Positions 16,695 to 25,814 of a DNA stretch of 64,000 bases are shown here, piece after piece. Source of the stretch: a bacterium (GTDB lineage Bacteria; SZUA-79; Acidulodesulfobacterales; Acidulodesulfobacteraceae); contig JAJYYS010000001.1 in NCBI GenBank assembly GCA_021800745.1, forward strand, positions 1 to 64,000, written 5' to 3'. The first letter of the stretch is position 1; every line of letters begins with the position of its first letter. The notes under the pieces were generated by a model. The model saw nothing but the letters and a program-made list of their open reading frames with translations, was not told the origin of the DNA and did not search any database. A program made the translations under genes and the position numbers.

Positions 16695-17402
16695 TTAGAT
16701 TATTTTTTTAAAAAGAATATTATTTTCCATATGGACGTGAATCATTATATCGTCCGAAATATTCTTCAATAGTTCATATGCATGCTTATAAGAAGCGCAG
16801 GCATCTTGAGGAACCGAATAGCCGGAGCTTAAAAACAGCATTTCTTTCAGAATATGTCCTACATATTCATGATAATACAATGCATCCTCTATTTCTTTTT
16901 CGATATTTTCTTTTTTTCCAATTTTTATATCGGTTAAAAGCCCTTCTTCTTCTTTGTCTAAATGAAGGATCATAGCCTCCGACATTTTAGTAAAAAGTTC
17001 TCTTATTTTAAGAAGTTCGGGATGCCGGTTTCCGTGAACGTTCGCAATTTTTTCGACGTAATCGGATGCTTCCGGAATATGAACCCTTAAAAACGTGTGA
17101 TGTATATTAATTATATAATCTATTAAAAAGTTGACGTCCCAATCATTCGCTTTTTTGGTTAACGAATAATTTTCGTCGTTTTCCCCCGCCTGCGTCAAGG
17201 GTTTATTTAATTCACCCACTATAAGCAGTTTATCTATATTCGATTCCTCGCATACGTCTTTTAAAGTTTTTGAGCCTCCGCAGCAAAAATCTACCCCGTA
17301 TTTTTTAAATACCCCGATTTTTTCCGGATTTTCCGATGCAATTTCGCCGACGCTCTTTAAGAGCAACGCATCCGCATCAATATCAATTTTTATTTTTTCC
17401 AT
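16695..17402 (-). CDS. RIC/ScdA/YtfE di-iron protein for Fe-S cluster repair
   Basis: A 235-residue hemerythrin-like protein. The N-terminal ScdA domain contains KYGVDFCCGGSKTL. The C-terminal helical bundle supplies His/Glu iron ligands in NIHHTFLRVH, ILHLDKEEEGLL, YHEYVGHI and MIHVHMENNILF. RIC proteins rebuild clusters damaged by NO or oxidants. It is divergent from the NO-reductase genes; two Crp/Fnr-like palindromes lie in the shared spacer. Confidence 0.9.
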   Translation of the reverse strand: MEKIKIDIDADALLLKSVGEIASENPEKIGVFKKYGVDFCCGGSKTLKDVCEESNIDKLLIVGELNKPLTQAGENDENYSLTKKANDWDVNFLIDYIINIHHTFLRVHIPEASDYVEKIANVHGNRHPELLKIRELFTKMSEAMILHLDKEEEGLLTDIKIGKKENIEKEIEDALYYHEYVGHILKEMLFLSSGYSVPQDACASYKHAYELLKNISDDIMIHVHMENNILFKKII

Positions 17403-17474
17403 TTTATGCGCCCCTTACGCTTTTTAAATTTTTTTATTAATAATTTTATTATCTTAAATTTTTAATCTTTAATA

Positions 17475-17490
17475 TATGATTTTTATCACA
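17475..17490. promoter_or_regulatory. Crp/Fnr-type operator upstream of RIC and NO reductase
   Basis: TATGATTTTTATCACA shares its core and right arm with the perfect site at 1215-1230 and sits 73 bases upstream of the RIC start, in the divergent spacer. Confidence 0.65.
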
Positions 17491-17520
17491 TTAATAAAAT
17501 AATTTTATAAAAATCAAAAA

Positions 17521-17536
17521 TGTGACAAAAGTCATA
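17521..17536. promoter_or_regulatory. Crp/Fnr-type operator upstream of NO reductase
   Basis: TGTGACAAAAGTCATA is a near-perfect member of the TGTGAY-N4-RTCACA family. It lies 83 bases upstream of the cytochrome c start, the usual distance for an activator site near -41 or -61 if the leader is short. Confidence 0.65.
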
Positions 17537-17618
17537 ACGCCTATTATTTTATATTTTTTATAATGTATTAAAATTAATAAATTAGTATAGTTTTAATTTA
17601 TAACGAGGTTTTATTAAG

Positions 17619-18062
17619 ATGGTTATGCCGAAAATCAGCAGAAGATTTATGACTATATGGGCGCCGGCTCTCACCGGGCTTGTCCTTATCTTGGCTTTAT
17701 CGCTGATAGGTTTATATTATTCTTCAAAAGTATCGGACGGAAGCACCCTCGCAAACGGAAAAAAAATATTTTATAAATTAGGATGCGTCAGATGCCATAA
17801 CATAAGGGCGCTGAATATTAAGGGCGGGCATGTGGGTCCAGATCTTTCGAACGCATATTCGGATGTCAAAAAAATCTATAAGGAAAACGTAAACGATTTT
17901 TTAAAAAATCCTACCGGAACCATGTATTTTGTATTAGCGTTTAACCATTTAAGCAAAGAAGACAGAAAAATCATAACTGCAGAATTAAAAAAGGCTCAGA
18001 ATATTCAATATAAAATGAAAAATAAAAAAATAAACGACGATAAAAGGGAGGTGAATAAGTAA
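17619..18062 (+). CDS. Membrane-anchored monoheme cytochrome c (NorC-like) paired with NO reductase
   Basis: A 147-residue protein with one N-terminal transmembrane helix (about residues 14-36) and a periplasmic cytochrome c domain: CVRCHN at about 54-59 and a candidate Met ligand in GTMYFVLAF. The topology is that of NorC, the electron-donating subunit of cNOR. The catalytic partner downstream, however, looks like the longer, quinol-type enzyme. Co-transcription is likely: 70 bases separate the genes. Confidence 0.75.
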   Translation: MVMPKISRRFMTIWAPALTGLVLILALSLIGLYYSSKVSDGSTLANGKKIFYKLGCVRCHNIRALNIKGGHVGPDLSNAYSDVKKIYKENVNDFLKNPTGTMYFVLAFNHLSKEDRKIITAELKKAQNIQYKMKNKKINDDKREVNK

Positions 18063-18132
18063 TTCGTAGAAGTAAAAGTAATTTAATTTTAGTTGTTTTA
18101 ATTAACTGTAATAAATGAAAAGAGGAGAGTTT

Positions 18133-20412
18133 ATGGAAAAAAGCATTTATTATGACGAAAAAGCGGTAAATAAATTTTTAAAAATTACGTTATCGCTCAC
18201 GATTATCGTTCTCGTAGCTATATTAGTTTACGGAACGTTCAAGGTATATTACGGAGCGCCGCCTATTCCTGCGCAGGTAGTAACGCAAAAGGGTAAGACC
18301 GTTTTTACCGGAAAAGATATAATTGCCGGAAAAGCAAGGTTTCAGGAATTCGACCTTATGGATTACGGCTCTATTTACGGCAACGGCGCATATTTCGGAC
18401 CCGATTTTACCGACCAGTATATTCACAGGGAAGTCAAGTATTACAGGGATTTTGAGGCGCAGAAGCTTTATAAGAAACCTTATGCCCAAATTTCTCCGAG
18501 AGACAGAGTTTACATAAAATCCCTTGTAATATCGAAGATAAAGAAAAATAGGTTTTCTTCGGATAACAGACTTTTGACATATACTCCCGGAGAAATATAT
18601 GCACTTAATAAGATTCAAAAAAGAATCGAAAACCTTTATACTAAAGGAAATAGAAATCTTGGAATCGGAAGAAATCTGGTGTCTTCGAAGCAGGATATAA
18701 AAAGGATAGTCGAATTTTACTCATGGGCGGCGTGGAGCGCATCTACTTTAAGACCCGGCGTTAACCATACTTATACCAATAACTGGCCTTACAGCAGAGG
18801 CGCAGGCAATATTCCACCGACGTATCTTTATACGTGGACATTTGCTTCGCTTGCGACTTTTATTGCTTTGGCGGGACTCGTCATATGGTTTTTTCTTAAT
18901 TATATTTCTCCGGGCTGGCAGGAGGCTCCGGCAATGCTGGAGAACTGGAAACCGATGGTGGATTTGGATAATTTTAAAATTACCCATTCCATGAAAAAAT
19001 CCGCTAAATTCTTTTTCTTAGGCGTTTTCCTGCTCGGTTTGCAGATAATAGCGGGTATGCTTCTGGCTCATTATTATGCGGAAAGAGCATCGTTTTTCGG
19101 AATTCACACCCTGACCGCCCTGCCCTTTAATATAGTGAAATCGTGGCACATTCAGCTTGCGATTTTATTTATCGCTTCCACATGGCTCGGCGCCGGCATA
19201 TTCGTTTCTAAATATATAGGAGGCGGCAAAGAAGCAAAGTGGCAGTCCTTTTTTATTGATTTTCTGTGGTGGGCCTTATTGATCGACGGAGTTGCGGCTC
19301 TTGTCGGAATGTATCTCGGCGCAAAAGGATATTTCCATAACGGTTTATGGTTTTTTCTCGGCAATCAGGGTCTTGAATATTTACAGCTGGGAAGGTTCAA
19401 CCAAATTATCGTATTCGTGGGCTTACTACTTTGGGTCGTGATACTTTATAGAGCATTGAGGCCTCATTTTAAAACAAATAAAGATAAATGGAGCGTCGAA
19501 AGCCTCTTCTTAATCAGCGCCATAACGATAGGCTTGATGTATGTATTCGGAATGTTTCCGCTTGCGTGGATTCTTAAGAACTGGACGATTACGGATTTTT
19601 GGAGATGGTGGGTCGTTCATTTATGGGTTGAAGGAACATTTGAATTTTTTGCCGTCGCGGTTATCGGTTATTTCTTTCTTTCGCAGGGTCTTGTAAAAAG
19701 AACTACTATCGAAAATACCCTGCTTCTGGAGATAATCCTTATATTCTTAGGCGGAATCATCGGAACGGGACATCATTTTTACTTTATCGGCGACGCATCT
19801 ATCTGGATTGCGCTCGGTTCAATGTTTTCGTTCCTTGAGGTTATTCCACTACTGCTCTTAACTATGCAGGCGGTTTACGAGAAAAATATTCTTGTAAAGG
19901 CGGGCAAAGAATTTCCGCAGGATTTATCGTTTAAATATTTGGAGGCTTCTACATTCTGGAACTTTATAGGAGCAGGCGTTTTCGGCGCATTAATCAATAC
20001 GCCGTTAATGAACTATTACGAACACGGACAGTATTTAACGATAAACCATGGACATACCGCTTTATTCGGCGTGTTCGGTCTTCTGGGAATTGCATTGTCC
20101 TATTATGTTCTCAGGATGATTGTGTCACCGTCCAAATGGACTGAAGGCGCGGGCAGGGTAGCCCTGTGGTGCTTTAACGTCGGCATGATTTTATGGGTTA
20201 TTTTAAATTTCCTGCCGGAAGGTTTTATGCAGTTTGCCGCTTCGATTAAACACGGCTACTGGTATTCGAGGAGCATTTATTTTTACGACAAAACCGACCT
20301 ATGGCTCTGGTTGAGAGTACCCGGAGATATAGTTTTCAGCATAGGCGTTTTGGTGCTTTTTATAGATATAACGAAAAAACTTTTACAGGTTAAAAAATCG
20401 GTAGAAGAATAA
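18133..20412 (+). CDS. norB: Nitric oxide reductase large subunit, quinol-type (NorB/NorZ)
   Basis: A 759-residue heme-copper-superfamily enzyme that reduces two NO to N2O. It has an N-terminal helix, a periplasmic domain of about 190 residues and roughly twelve further helices, the layout of qNOR. The non-heme iron ligands are visible in VVHLWVEGTFEFF (His plus Glu) and GTGHHFYFIG (His pair). Start: an ATG at 18115 would add six residues but lacks a ribosome site, whereas AGAGGAGAG directly precedes ATG 18133, so the latter is preferred. A separate cytochrome c gene lies upstream, unusual for a qNOR. Control by the palindromes at 17475-17536 is inferred. Confidence 0.88.
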   Translation: MEKSIYYDEKAVNKFLKITLSLTIIVLVAILVYGTFKVYYGAPPIPAQVVTQKGKTVFTGKDIIAGKARFQEFDLMDYGSIYGNGAYFGPDFTDQYIHREVKYYRDFEAQKLYKKPYAQISPRDRVYIKSLVISKIKKNRFSSDNRLLTYTPGEIYALNKIQKRIENLYTKGNRNLGIGRNLVSSKQDIKRIVEFYSWAAWSASTLRPGVNHTYTNNWPYSRGAGNIPPTYLYTWTFASLATFIALAGLVIWFFLNYISPGWQEAPAMLENWKPMVDLDNFKITHSMKKSAKFFFLGVFLLGLQIIAGMLLAHYYAERASFFGIHTLTALPFNIVKSWHIQLAILFIASTWLGAGIFVSKYIGGGKEAKWQSFFIDFLWWALLIDGVAALVGMYLGAKGYFHNGLWFFLGNQGLEYLQLGRFNQIIVFVGLLLWVVILYRALRPHFKTNKDKWSVESLFLISAITIGLMYVFGMFPLAWILKNWTITDFWRWWVVHLWVEGTFEFFAVAVIGYFFLSQGLVKRTTIENTLLLEIILIFLGGIIGTGHHFYFIGDASIWIALGSMFSFLEVIPLLLLTMQAVYEKNILVKAGKEFPQDLSFKYLEASTFWNFIGAGVFGALINTPLMNYYEHGQYLTINHGHTALFGVFGLLGIALSYYVLRMIVSPSKWTEGAGRVALWCFNVGMILWVILNFLPEGFMQFAASIKHGYWYSRSIYFYDKTDLWLWLRVPGDIVFSIGVLVLFIDITKKLLQVKKSVEE

Positions 20413-20835
20413 AATGTCGGATTATTTATTTTTTATCGTTCAACTTGATAACACCCCCGCCGGACGGTAAGAAAATGAATAAAGCGGCGTTTTTTAACGG
20501 GGACGGACGGTAGTCCGTCCCCTATCCTATAAATCCTTATTCCGATTTTTTGCGATTGCCTTAATGCCTAATCCTTCTAACTTCATCTTTTTTACTTTAC
20601 TCCATAGATACATAGTTAACACCCCTTTTTTACGAGTAACAATCCAGAAGTCGGATTCAATGTTTTACGTGCCTGCGGCTAAATTAATGCAGAGTTTCAC
20701 AGCCTGCGAACAAATGGACTATGAAAATATTGTTACGAAAATTTAACGTAATTGTAATAATTCTGTAACATTCGTTTGGTAAAATGAAGATGTAAAAGTA
20801 GTAAAATAAATCAAATTAAAAGAGAGGAGGAAGTT
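20413..20835. other. Spacer between NO reductase and porin
   Basis: No credible gene. A weak terminator-like CGCCG...CGGCG-TTTTTT occurs at about 20457-20496, followed directly by a GC-rich palindrome at 20499-20522. The final 90 bases are AT-rich and probably hold the porin promoter, which I could not place with confidence. Confidence 0.5.
20499..20522. repeat. REP-like palindrome (GGGGACGGAC arms)
   Basis: Two 10-base arms, GGGGACGGAC and GTCCGTCCCC, around GGTA. It is closely related to the 24-base palindromes at 45150-45173 and 49316-49339 (GGGGACAGAC arms), forming an intergenic repeat family in this genome. Confidence 0.8.
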
Positions 20836-22533
20836 ATGAACAAAATTAGCAAGACAAAAAAGACGGTGCGGCGGAGTTCGCCGACGGTTTTTGTTTTTGC
20901 CATAGCCGCAGCGCTGGCGTTAGCCTTTGCGTTCGGCGCGGTAAAGACGACTTACGCATCCGGTGCCGCCCTTTATGAAAATCCCAATACGGGCGAGATA
21001 TTCTTAAAGCCCGGTCCGGGAAGGGTTAAGGTTGGACAGAGCGTAATTAATCAACTGTTGAAGCCGAATGCAAGCAAGACTACCCGGCAGATTAACAATT
21101 TAAAATCTACGGAAAAGAAGCTCGAAGCTTCGTTAAAGACTGTTAAAGGCGAAACCCTTCCCGCATGGACGAAGCATATAACGCTTGGAACGCTCGTTTA
21201 TATGGGTTACGGATATTACACCAATACCGGTTTTGCTCCGGCTCTGCAACTTCAGGAAAATCCTGCCGGTCCCGGCAACAACGGATACAATGCTTTTAAC
21301 GTAAACCGTGCATATTTAATATTCTTATATCATCAGGACAACTGGTTCTTAAAGGTTACTCCGAACATTAATAAATCTAATAATTATACCGGAGTTCCGC
21401 CTTCTCCTGCCGCATCCGGAGAATGGTGGGCAGCCGGATCGACGCCGGGCAGCTGGGGTTCGTCTTCAGGCACTACTTTCGGCAATGAGTACTTCAGGCT
21501 AAAATATGCCTTTTTGCAGTTTAACCACGTTTACGACGCAAACGGTTTGACTATGAACCTAAAATTAGGCCAGTTCCCTACTCCGATGATTGCATGGGAA
21601 GATGGATTATTGGGTTACCACGTTGCGGAAAGAACGCCGTGGGGTTTTCTCGGGGTAACCTCGACGCAGGCAGGCATAGGAGTATCCGGTAAATTCAGGG
21701 CAAACGGAAAAATATATATGGCGTACAATGCGGGGTTTTTTAATAACGCAACCTTTCATCAGGGCGAAAACGTGGACCAGAAATCTCCTCAGGCAAGAGT
21801 ATCTTTTTATCCGCTTGGGGCAGATTCTAGTTTAGATGGTCTTGGAATTAGCGGCTATTATGCATGGTCTGAGCAGACTAATAATTTTGACGGTTACAGC
21901 AATTATGAAAATAATTTTCCTACAGCTAGAGCCTCGGCAATACTTGATTATAAAACTCCGCAGGGATTAATCGCCTTGCAGTATGATTACGGCTTAAACG
22001 TTACTAGCGGCGGTTTTGCAAGCGGCGCCGGTTCCATAAGTCAGGATGCCGGAAGCTGGTGCGGATACAAATCTGCAACCGGCCCCTCACCTCAGCCGTA
22101 TGGATGCAATTATGCCGGTGCGGCGTATCCGTTTAATTTAAACCCTACGCTTTTGGGCATTACCGGTGCAAGCGGCGTTATCGGGCACAATACTGAACAT
22201 GGATTGGATGCATTCGGATATTACAATATTCCAAACAGCAAATTCGGCGTATTCGGTCTTATACAGAGATTCTATTATGAAACGCCGGTTTTATCGGGTG
22301 CAAATGCAATGCCTTACGGCAACCCTTTCGATTTTCAAAGAGGGGTTATAGGCATAGCATATCATCTTAACAACCATATAACTTTGACGGTCGATGACCA
22401 GAATTATCAATTTCTGCATGAAAAAGATTATATGGATGCGCAGTACGGTTCCAATCCGGCTGCTTATTACACATACGGCCAGTGGATGGGCGAAACCAAC
22501 GCCTATTTTATACAAGCAAGGATAGCATTCTAA
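20836..22533 (+). CDS. Outer-membrane porin-like beta-barrel protein
   Basis: A 565-residue exported protein. A long signal peptide ends near TTYASGA (residue 43). Residues 70-105 are helical/coiled (LLKPNASKTTRQINNLKSTE), which could trimerise or bind peptidoglycan. The rest is Gly/Tyr/Asn-rich amphipathic strand pattern with LGQFPTPMIAWEDG and a terminal Phe (QARIAF), as in phosphate-type or general porins. Passenger substrate unknown. SD AGAGGAGG precedes the ATG, and an intrinsic terminator follows at 22568. Confidence 0.7.
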   Translation: MNKISKTKKTVRRSSPTVFVFAIAAALALAFAFGAVKTTYASGAALYENPNTGEIFLKPGPGRVKVGQSVINQLLKPNASKTTRQINNLKSTEKKLEASLKTVKGETLPAWTKHITLGTLVYMGYGYYTNTGFAPALQLQENPAGPGNNGYNAFNVNRAYLIFLYHQDNWFLKVTPNINKSNNYTGVPPSPAASGEWWAAGSTPGSWGSSSGTTFGNEYFRLKYAFLQFNHVYDANGLTMNLKLGQFPTPMIAWEDGLLGYHVAERTPWGFLGVTSTQAGIGVSGKFRANGKIYMAYNAGFFNNATFHQGENVDQKSPQARVSFYPLGADSSLDGLGISGYYAWSEQTNNFDGYSNYENNFPTARASAILDYKTPQGLIALQYDYGLNVTSGGFASGAGSISQDAGSWCGYKSATGPSPQPYGCNYAGAAYPFNLNPTLLGITGASGVIGHNTEHGLDAFGYYNIPNSKFGVFGLIQRFYYETPVLSGANAMPYGNPFDFQRGVIGIAYHLNNHITLTVDDQNYQFLHEKDYMDAQYGSNPAAYYTYGQWMGETNAYFIQARIAF

Positions 22534-22567
22534 AATTCATTTAAGGCTTTTCTCTCTGCACCTCCCT

Positions 22568-22596
22568 ATACCCGCCCTAAAAAGCGGGTATTTTTA
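22568..22596 (+). terminator. Intrinsic terminator after the porin gene
   Basis: TACCCGC at 22569-22575 and GCGGGTA at 22584-22590 form a 7-bp stem with an 8-base loop, followed by five Ts. Confidence 0.85.
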
Positions 22597-22606
22597 TTTC
22601 AAAATC

Positions 22607-22615
22607 TGATATAAT
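22607..22615 (+). promoter_or_regulatory. Extended -10 promoter element
   Basis: TGATATAAT (TGn-TATAAT) within a stretch that is almost repeated at 32253-32261 (TTTTTATTTCAAAAT just upstream in both). It lies 45 bases before the hypothetical gene at 22661. Confidence 0.5.
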
Positions 22616-22660
22616 CTATAAAAGAAACTTTACCGTAATAAACAATAAATAAATCTATAG

Positions 22661-23617
22661 ATGAATAAAAAAAACGACGGTGGTATTAAGAACAGGCATA
22701 TCGTAGAATATCTTTGCAACGGCGTCAGTTTTACAATGCATCCTATAAATGCCCGTTACGGATACGACTGCAATATGGAACATCCCACGGTAATCTGGAA
22801 TATAGAATTTAGCGATGCTATATATCTTTTAAACAACGAATCTTTCGGCGGACAGACGGGCGACGAAAGACAGAGAATTTTTACAAAAAACGTCCGGGGT
22901 TCTTTATGTTCCGAAGGAGCCGATAAATATACTTTTTATAATAAAGCGTCTATTCCTATAGAATTTGAAAAAGACGGCGTATCTTTTATATTGAAAATAA
23001 ATAAAAAAGATTACGAAAAGGTCGAAGCTATAGAAAAAGAAATATATAAAGAATTTGAAAGCATAGGTCAAACCGCCGCGCATTATGTTGCCGAAGGCAA
23101 AATAGAAGTTATTTTAAACAGGCTTTCAAACAGGAAATTCACCGTTTTAAATATAAACGTTAAAGACGAAGATATGCTGTTCGAGAAAGACGGAATTGAT
23201 TATTTTTTTACGGAAAACGAACCTATTATAGATAAGGCTATAAAAGAAATTTTTATAAATCATCTTGAATTTCTTAAGACGTCGGACAAGTTTTATAAAT
23301 TTATATCGGACGGTTTTAACAGAATGGTCGGTTCGGGACTTAACTGCTTAAATATTCTTCTTGCGGCAGTTAATTACGAACTTCAATACGATATTTTCGA
23401 CGACGAAAAGTATCTTGCGGATTATTTAATTTCGAGAGTTAAAAATAACGATAAAAATAATAAAGAGGTATGTTGTATAAATATTCACGATAAAGAAGAA
23501 AACTTTTATGAAAAAGGGGTAAAATTAATAGATATAGCGCTCCCTCTTAAAAGCTTAATAGAAGCCTTCGATCTTTTAAATAAAATTAAATGTCTTACTC
23601 TTATAGATTATGCTTAA
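22661..23617 (+). CDS. Hypothetical cytoplasmic protein
   Basis: A 318-residue protein without signal peptide or membrane segment and without a motif I can assign. The N-terminal third contains several aromatic/His/Cys positions (EYLCNGVSFTMHP, YDCNMEHPTVIW); the remainder is charged and probably mixed alpha/beta. It follows the porin terminator with its own extended -10 element and ends 18 bases before the convergent rarA gene. Confidence 0.6.
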   Translation: MNKKNDGGIKNRHIVEYLCNGVSFTMHPINARYGYDCNMEHPTVIWNIEFSDAIYLLNNESFGGQTGDERQRIFTKNVRGSLCSEGADKYTFYNKASIPIEFEKDGVSFILKINKKDYEKVEAIEKEIYKEFESIGQTAAHYVAEGKIEVILNRLSNRKFTVLNINVKDEDMLFEKDGIDYFFTENEPIIDKAIKEIFINHLEFLKTSDKFYKFISDGFNRMVGSGLNCLNILLAAVNYELQYDIFDDEKYLADYLISRVKNNDKNNKEVCCINIHDKEENFYEKGVKLIDIALPLKSLIEAFDLLNKIKCLTLIDYA

Positions 23618-23635
23618 TAATGATTCCCCTCTCCG

Positions 23636-24997
23636 TTATTCGTCCCCGCCGTAATCTTTGCTTTTTCCCCATAATGTTTTAAGCCGTATTTTAATCTCTT
23701 TTTCCTTGCCGATATTTTCGGGACGATAGTATATGCGGGATGAAAGCTCTGACGGAAGATATGTCTGTTCGGTAAAATGGTTTTTATAATTATGAGAATA
23801 TTTATACCCTTTATGATAATCTAAATCCTTCATTAGTTTTGTAGGCGCATTTCTTAGGTGAAGCGGAACGACCGCCCCGGGAAATTTTTTAACGTCGTCT
23901 AAAGCTTCTTCGATTGCGAGATAGCTTGCGTTAGACTTGGGGCAGCCTGCAAGATAGGTTGCCGTTTGGGATAAGATAATCCGGGCTTCCGGCATTCCTA
24001 CCGTATTTACGGCGTTAAAACAGCTTACCGCTAAATTCAAGGCGTCCGGTTCGGCATTTCCGATATCTTCCGAAGCTAAAATTATCATTCTTCTTGCTAT
24101 AAATTTAACGTCTTCTCCCGAATCTAACATCTTGGCAAGCCAGAAAACGGCTCCGTCGGGGTCGCTCCCCCTTAAACTTTTTATAAAAGCCGAAATCGTA
24201 TTATAATGTTCTTCTCCCGTTTTATCGTATCTTGATTTTCTCAGATAAGCATCTTCGATAGTTTTTGCGTTAAGAATGATATTTCCTTTGTCGTCCGGTT
24301 TTACAAGATTTACCGCCATTTCGAGAGCGTTAAGCATTATGCGGGCATCGCTTCCCGAATACCTGACAAGCGCATTTCTGCCATCCGTTTCTAATATAAT
24401 TTTCTTTTTGTTTAAAACCTCATCCGTATTCAGCGCCCTGTCGATAATCAAGTTTAAATCTTCCTCGAATAAAGGATTTAAAGTAAATACCGTTACCCTC
24501 GATAAAATCGGAGAGTTTATTTCAAAAGACGGGTTTTCGGTGGTAGCTCCGATTAATATTAGGCTTCCTTCCTCTACCGAATGTAATAGCAGGTCCTGTT
24601 GAGACTTGTTAAAGCGGTGAATTTCGTCGATAAAAATCATCAGCGGTTTTTTATAGTGTTTAAAACTTATATTTGCCTTGTCTATAATTTCCCTCAATTC
24701 TTTAACGCCCGAAGAAACCGCGGAAATTTTGTAAAATTCGTAATCTACGTTGTTTGCTATAATACCGGCAAGAGTCGTTTTTCCGCTTCCCGGTGGACCC
24801 CAAAGTATCATAGAGCGAATAAAACCGGCATCTATCATATTTTTTAAAGGTTTGCCTTCGCCGAGAATATGCTGTTGCCCGATAAATTCAGACATAGTCT
24901 TAGGGCGCAGTCTTTCGGCAAGAGGCGGTAAAAAATTGCCTTCATTTTTTTTCGGTGCGGGATTATTACTATTATTGTTATTACCGAATAAATCCAT
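23636..24997 (-). CDS. rarA: Replication-associated recombination protein A (RarA/MgsA)
   Basis: A 453-residue AAA+ ATPase related to clamp-loader proteins. After a Asn-rich N-terminus come PLAERLRPKTMSEFIGQQHI, Walker A GPPGSGKTT, Walker B IFIDEIHRF and the sensor region ATTENPSFEINSPILSR. The C-terminal half carries the RarA-specific tetramerisation segment (SAFIKSLRGSDPDGAVFWLA). It acts at stalled replication forks. It stands alone on the minus strand. Confidence 0.93.
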   Translation of the reverse strand: MDLFGNNNNSNNPAPKKNEGNFLPPLAERLRPKTMSEFIGQQHILGEGKPLKNMIDAGFIRSMILWGPPGSGKTTLAGIIANNVDYEFYKISAVSSGVKELREIIDKANISFKHYKKPLMIFIDEIHRFNKSQQDLLLHSVEEGSLILIGATTENPSFEINSPILSRVTVFTLNPLFEEDLNLIIDRALNTDEVLNKKKIILETDGRNALVRYSGSDARIMLNALEMAVNLVKPDDKGNIILNAKTIEDAYLRKSRYDKTGEEHYNTISAFIKSLRGSDPDGAVFWLAKMLDSGEDVKFIARRMIILASEDIGNAEPDALNLAVSCFNAVNTVGMPEARIILSQTATYLAGCPKSNASYLAIEEALDDVKKFPGAVVPLHLRNAPTKLMKDLDYHKGYKYSHNYKNHFTEQTYLPSELSSRIYYRPENIGKEKEIKIRLKTLWGKSKDYGGDE

Positions 24998-25103
24998 ATT
25001 TATATATTACCATAATTTTATGGTAATATATAAATATGCTGAAGTTCGTTTTTTAATGAAAGCAATTTGATTAATAAATAAAAACATCTATCAATATTTA
25101 TTT

Positions 25104-25233
25104 ATGAGAGGGGACGCAAAATGAACGCAAAAAAGAGCGTAATTTATGTTTTTACCGCAGTATCGATTTTATTTTTAACGTTAAATTGCTCTATAAGATT
25201 CGGGTATGCAAAAAATACCGAAAATTTAAATAA
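25104..25233 (+). repeat. Left block of a duplicated segment (locus A)
   Basis: These 130 bases are identical to 35447-35576. They contain the ribosome site and first 38 codons of the DsrE-like gene. The right block 25595-25659 matches 35575-35639 with one mismatch. In between, locus A keeps 363 bases that locus B lacks. Confidence 0.92.
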
Positions 25234-25630
25234 GGATTCCAGATATATCTTTCCGTTAACCTACTTTAAAAATAGACCAGTCAAAATTATCGAACAACTT
25301 ACGCAGAACCGGAAAAGATGGCCCATTGCTTTAAAAAGTCTGGCGAAAGCAGGATATTTTTTAACAAAAAGACATATAAAATACAGTATTATTATTGCCG
25401 CTTACGGTCCTGGATTAAAAGCATTTGTCATGAAATATGATAAAAAATATGCGGGGGTTATAGAAACGCTTCATAAAGAAGGCATTAAAATCGTCGTATG
25501 CGGCGAATCTATGAAAGAATCTCAAATAACGCCTGAAATGTTATTTCCTTTCGTAAAAATAGCAAGTCCCGGAATACTTGGCTATATAGCCGAAAAAGAA
25601 GACCAGGGATACGCTTATTTAAAACCCTAA
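25121..25630 (+). CDS. Exported DsrE-family protein
   Basis: A 169-residue protein with a signal peptide (about residues 1-30, ending RFGYAK) and a DsrE-like fold: YSIIIAAYGPGLKAF, GIKIVVCGESMKE, then PGILGYIAEKEDQGYAYLKP, the usual end of periplasmic DsrE-like proteins. The Cys in VVCGES sits where sulfur-relay members carry their reactive Cys. Such proteins are linked to sulfur transfer, but the periplasmic branch is uncharacterised. An internally deleted copy lies at 35464-35610. Confidence 0.75.
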   Translation: MNAKKSVIYVFTAVSILFLTLNCSIRFGYAKNTENLNKDSRYIFPLTYFKNRPVKIIEQLTQNRKRWPIALKSLAKAGYFLTKRHIKYSIIIAAYGPGLKAFVMKYDKKYAGVIETLHKEGIKIVVCGESMKESQITPEMLFPFVKIASPGILGYIAEKEDQGYAYLKP

Positions 25631-25638
25631 ATTAATAT

Positions 25639-25692
25639 ATGTTTTACGATGATTTTTTTAGAATAAAACAATCGGTAGAATCTAAAACCTAA
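25639..25692 (+). pseudogene. Collapsed remnant joining two downstream genes of locus B
   Basis: A 17-codon reading frame, MFYDDFFRIKQSVESKT. Its first seven residues equal the start of the nucleotidyltransferase gene at 35619. The rest resembles the end of the small gene at 36144 (FFYRIKQSMESKEKPL). It therefore looks like the scar of a deletion that removed nearly all of both genes in this copy. Confidence 0.65.
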
Positions 25693-25731
25693 AATTTCCA
25701 ATAAAAATTGATAAATAGATTTCGATTTTTA

Positions 25732-25760
25732 TTGACAATAATTTTTTATCGATGTATATT
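25732..25760 (+). promoter_or_regulatory. Sigma-70 promoter of the kdp leader
   Basis: TTGACA at 25732-25737, a 17-base spacer and TATATT at 25755-25760, placing the transcript start about 50 bases before the riboswitch. Confidence 0.7.
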
Positions 25761-25814
25761 TTAATTTAAATAGATTAATGTCGGAAGATATTGTTCTTTG
25801 AAATAAATTTATTG

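Noticed and set aside
20564..20746. Short open frame between NO reductase and porin
   Set aside because: No ribosome site, no plausible protein pattern, and it lies in a non-coding spacer with a repeat.
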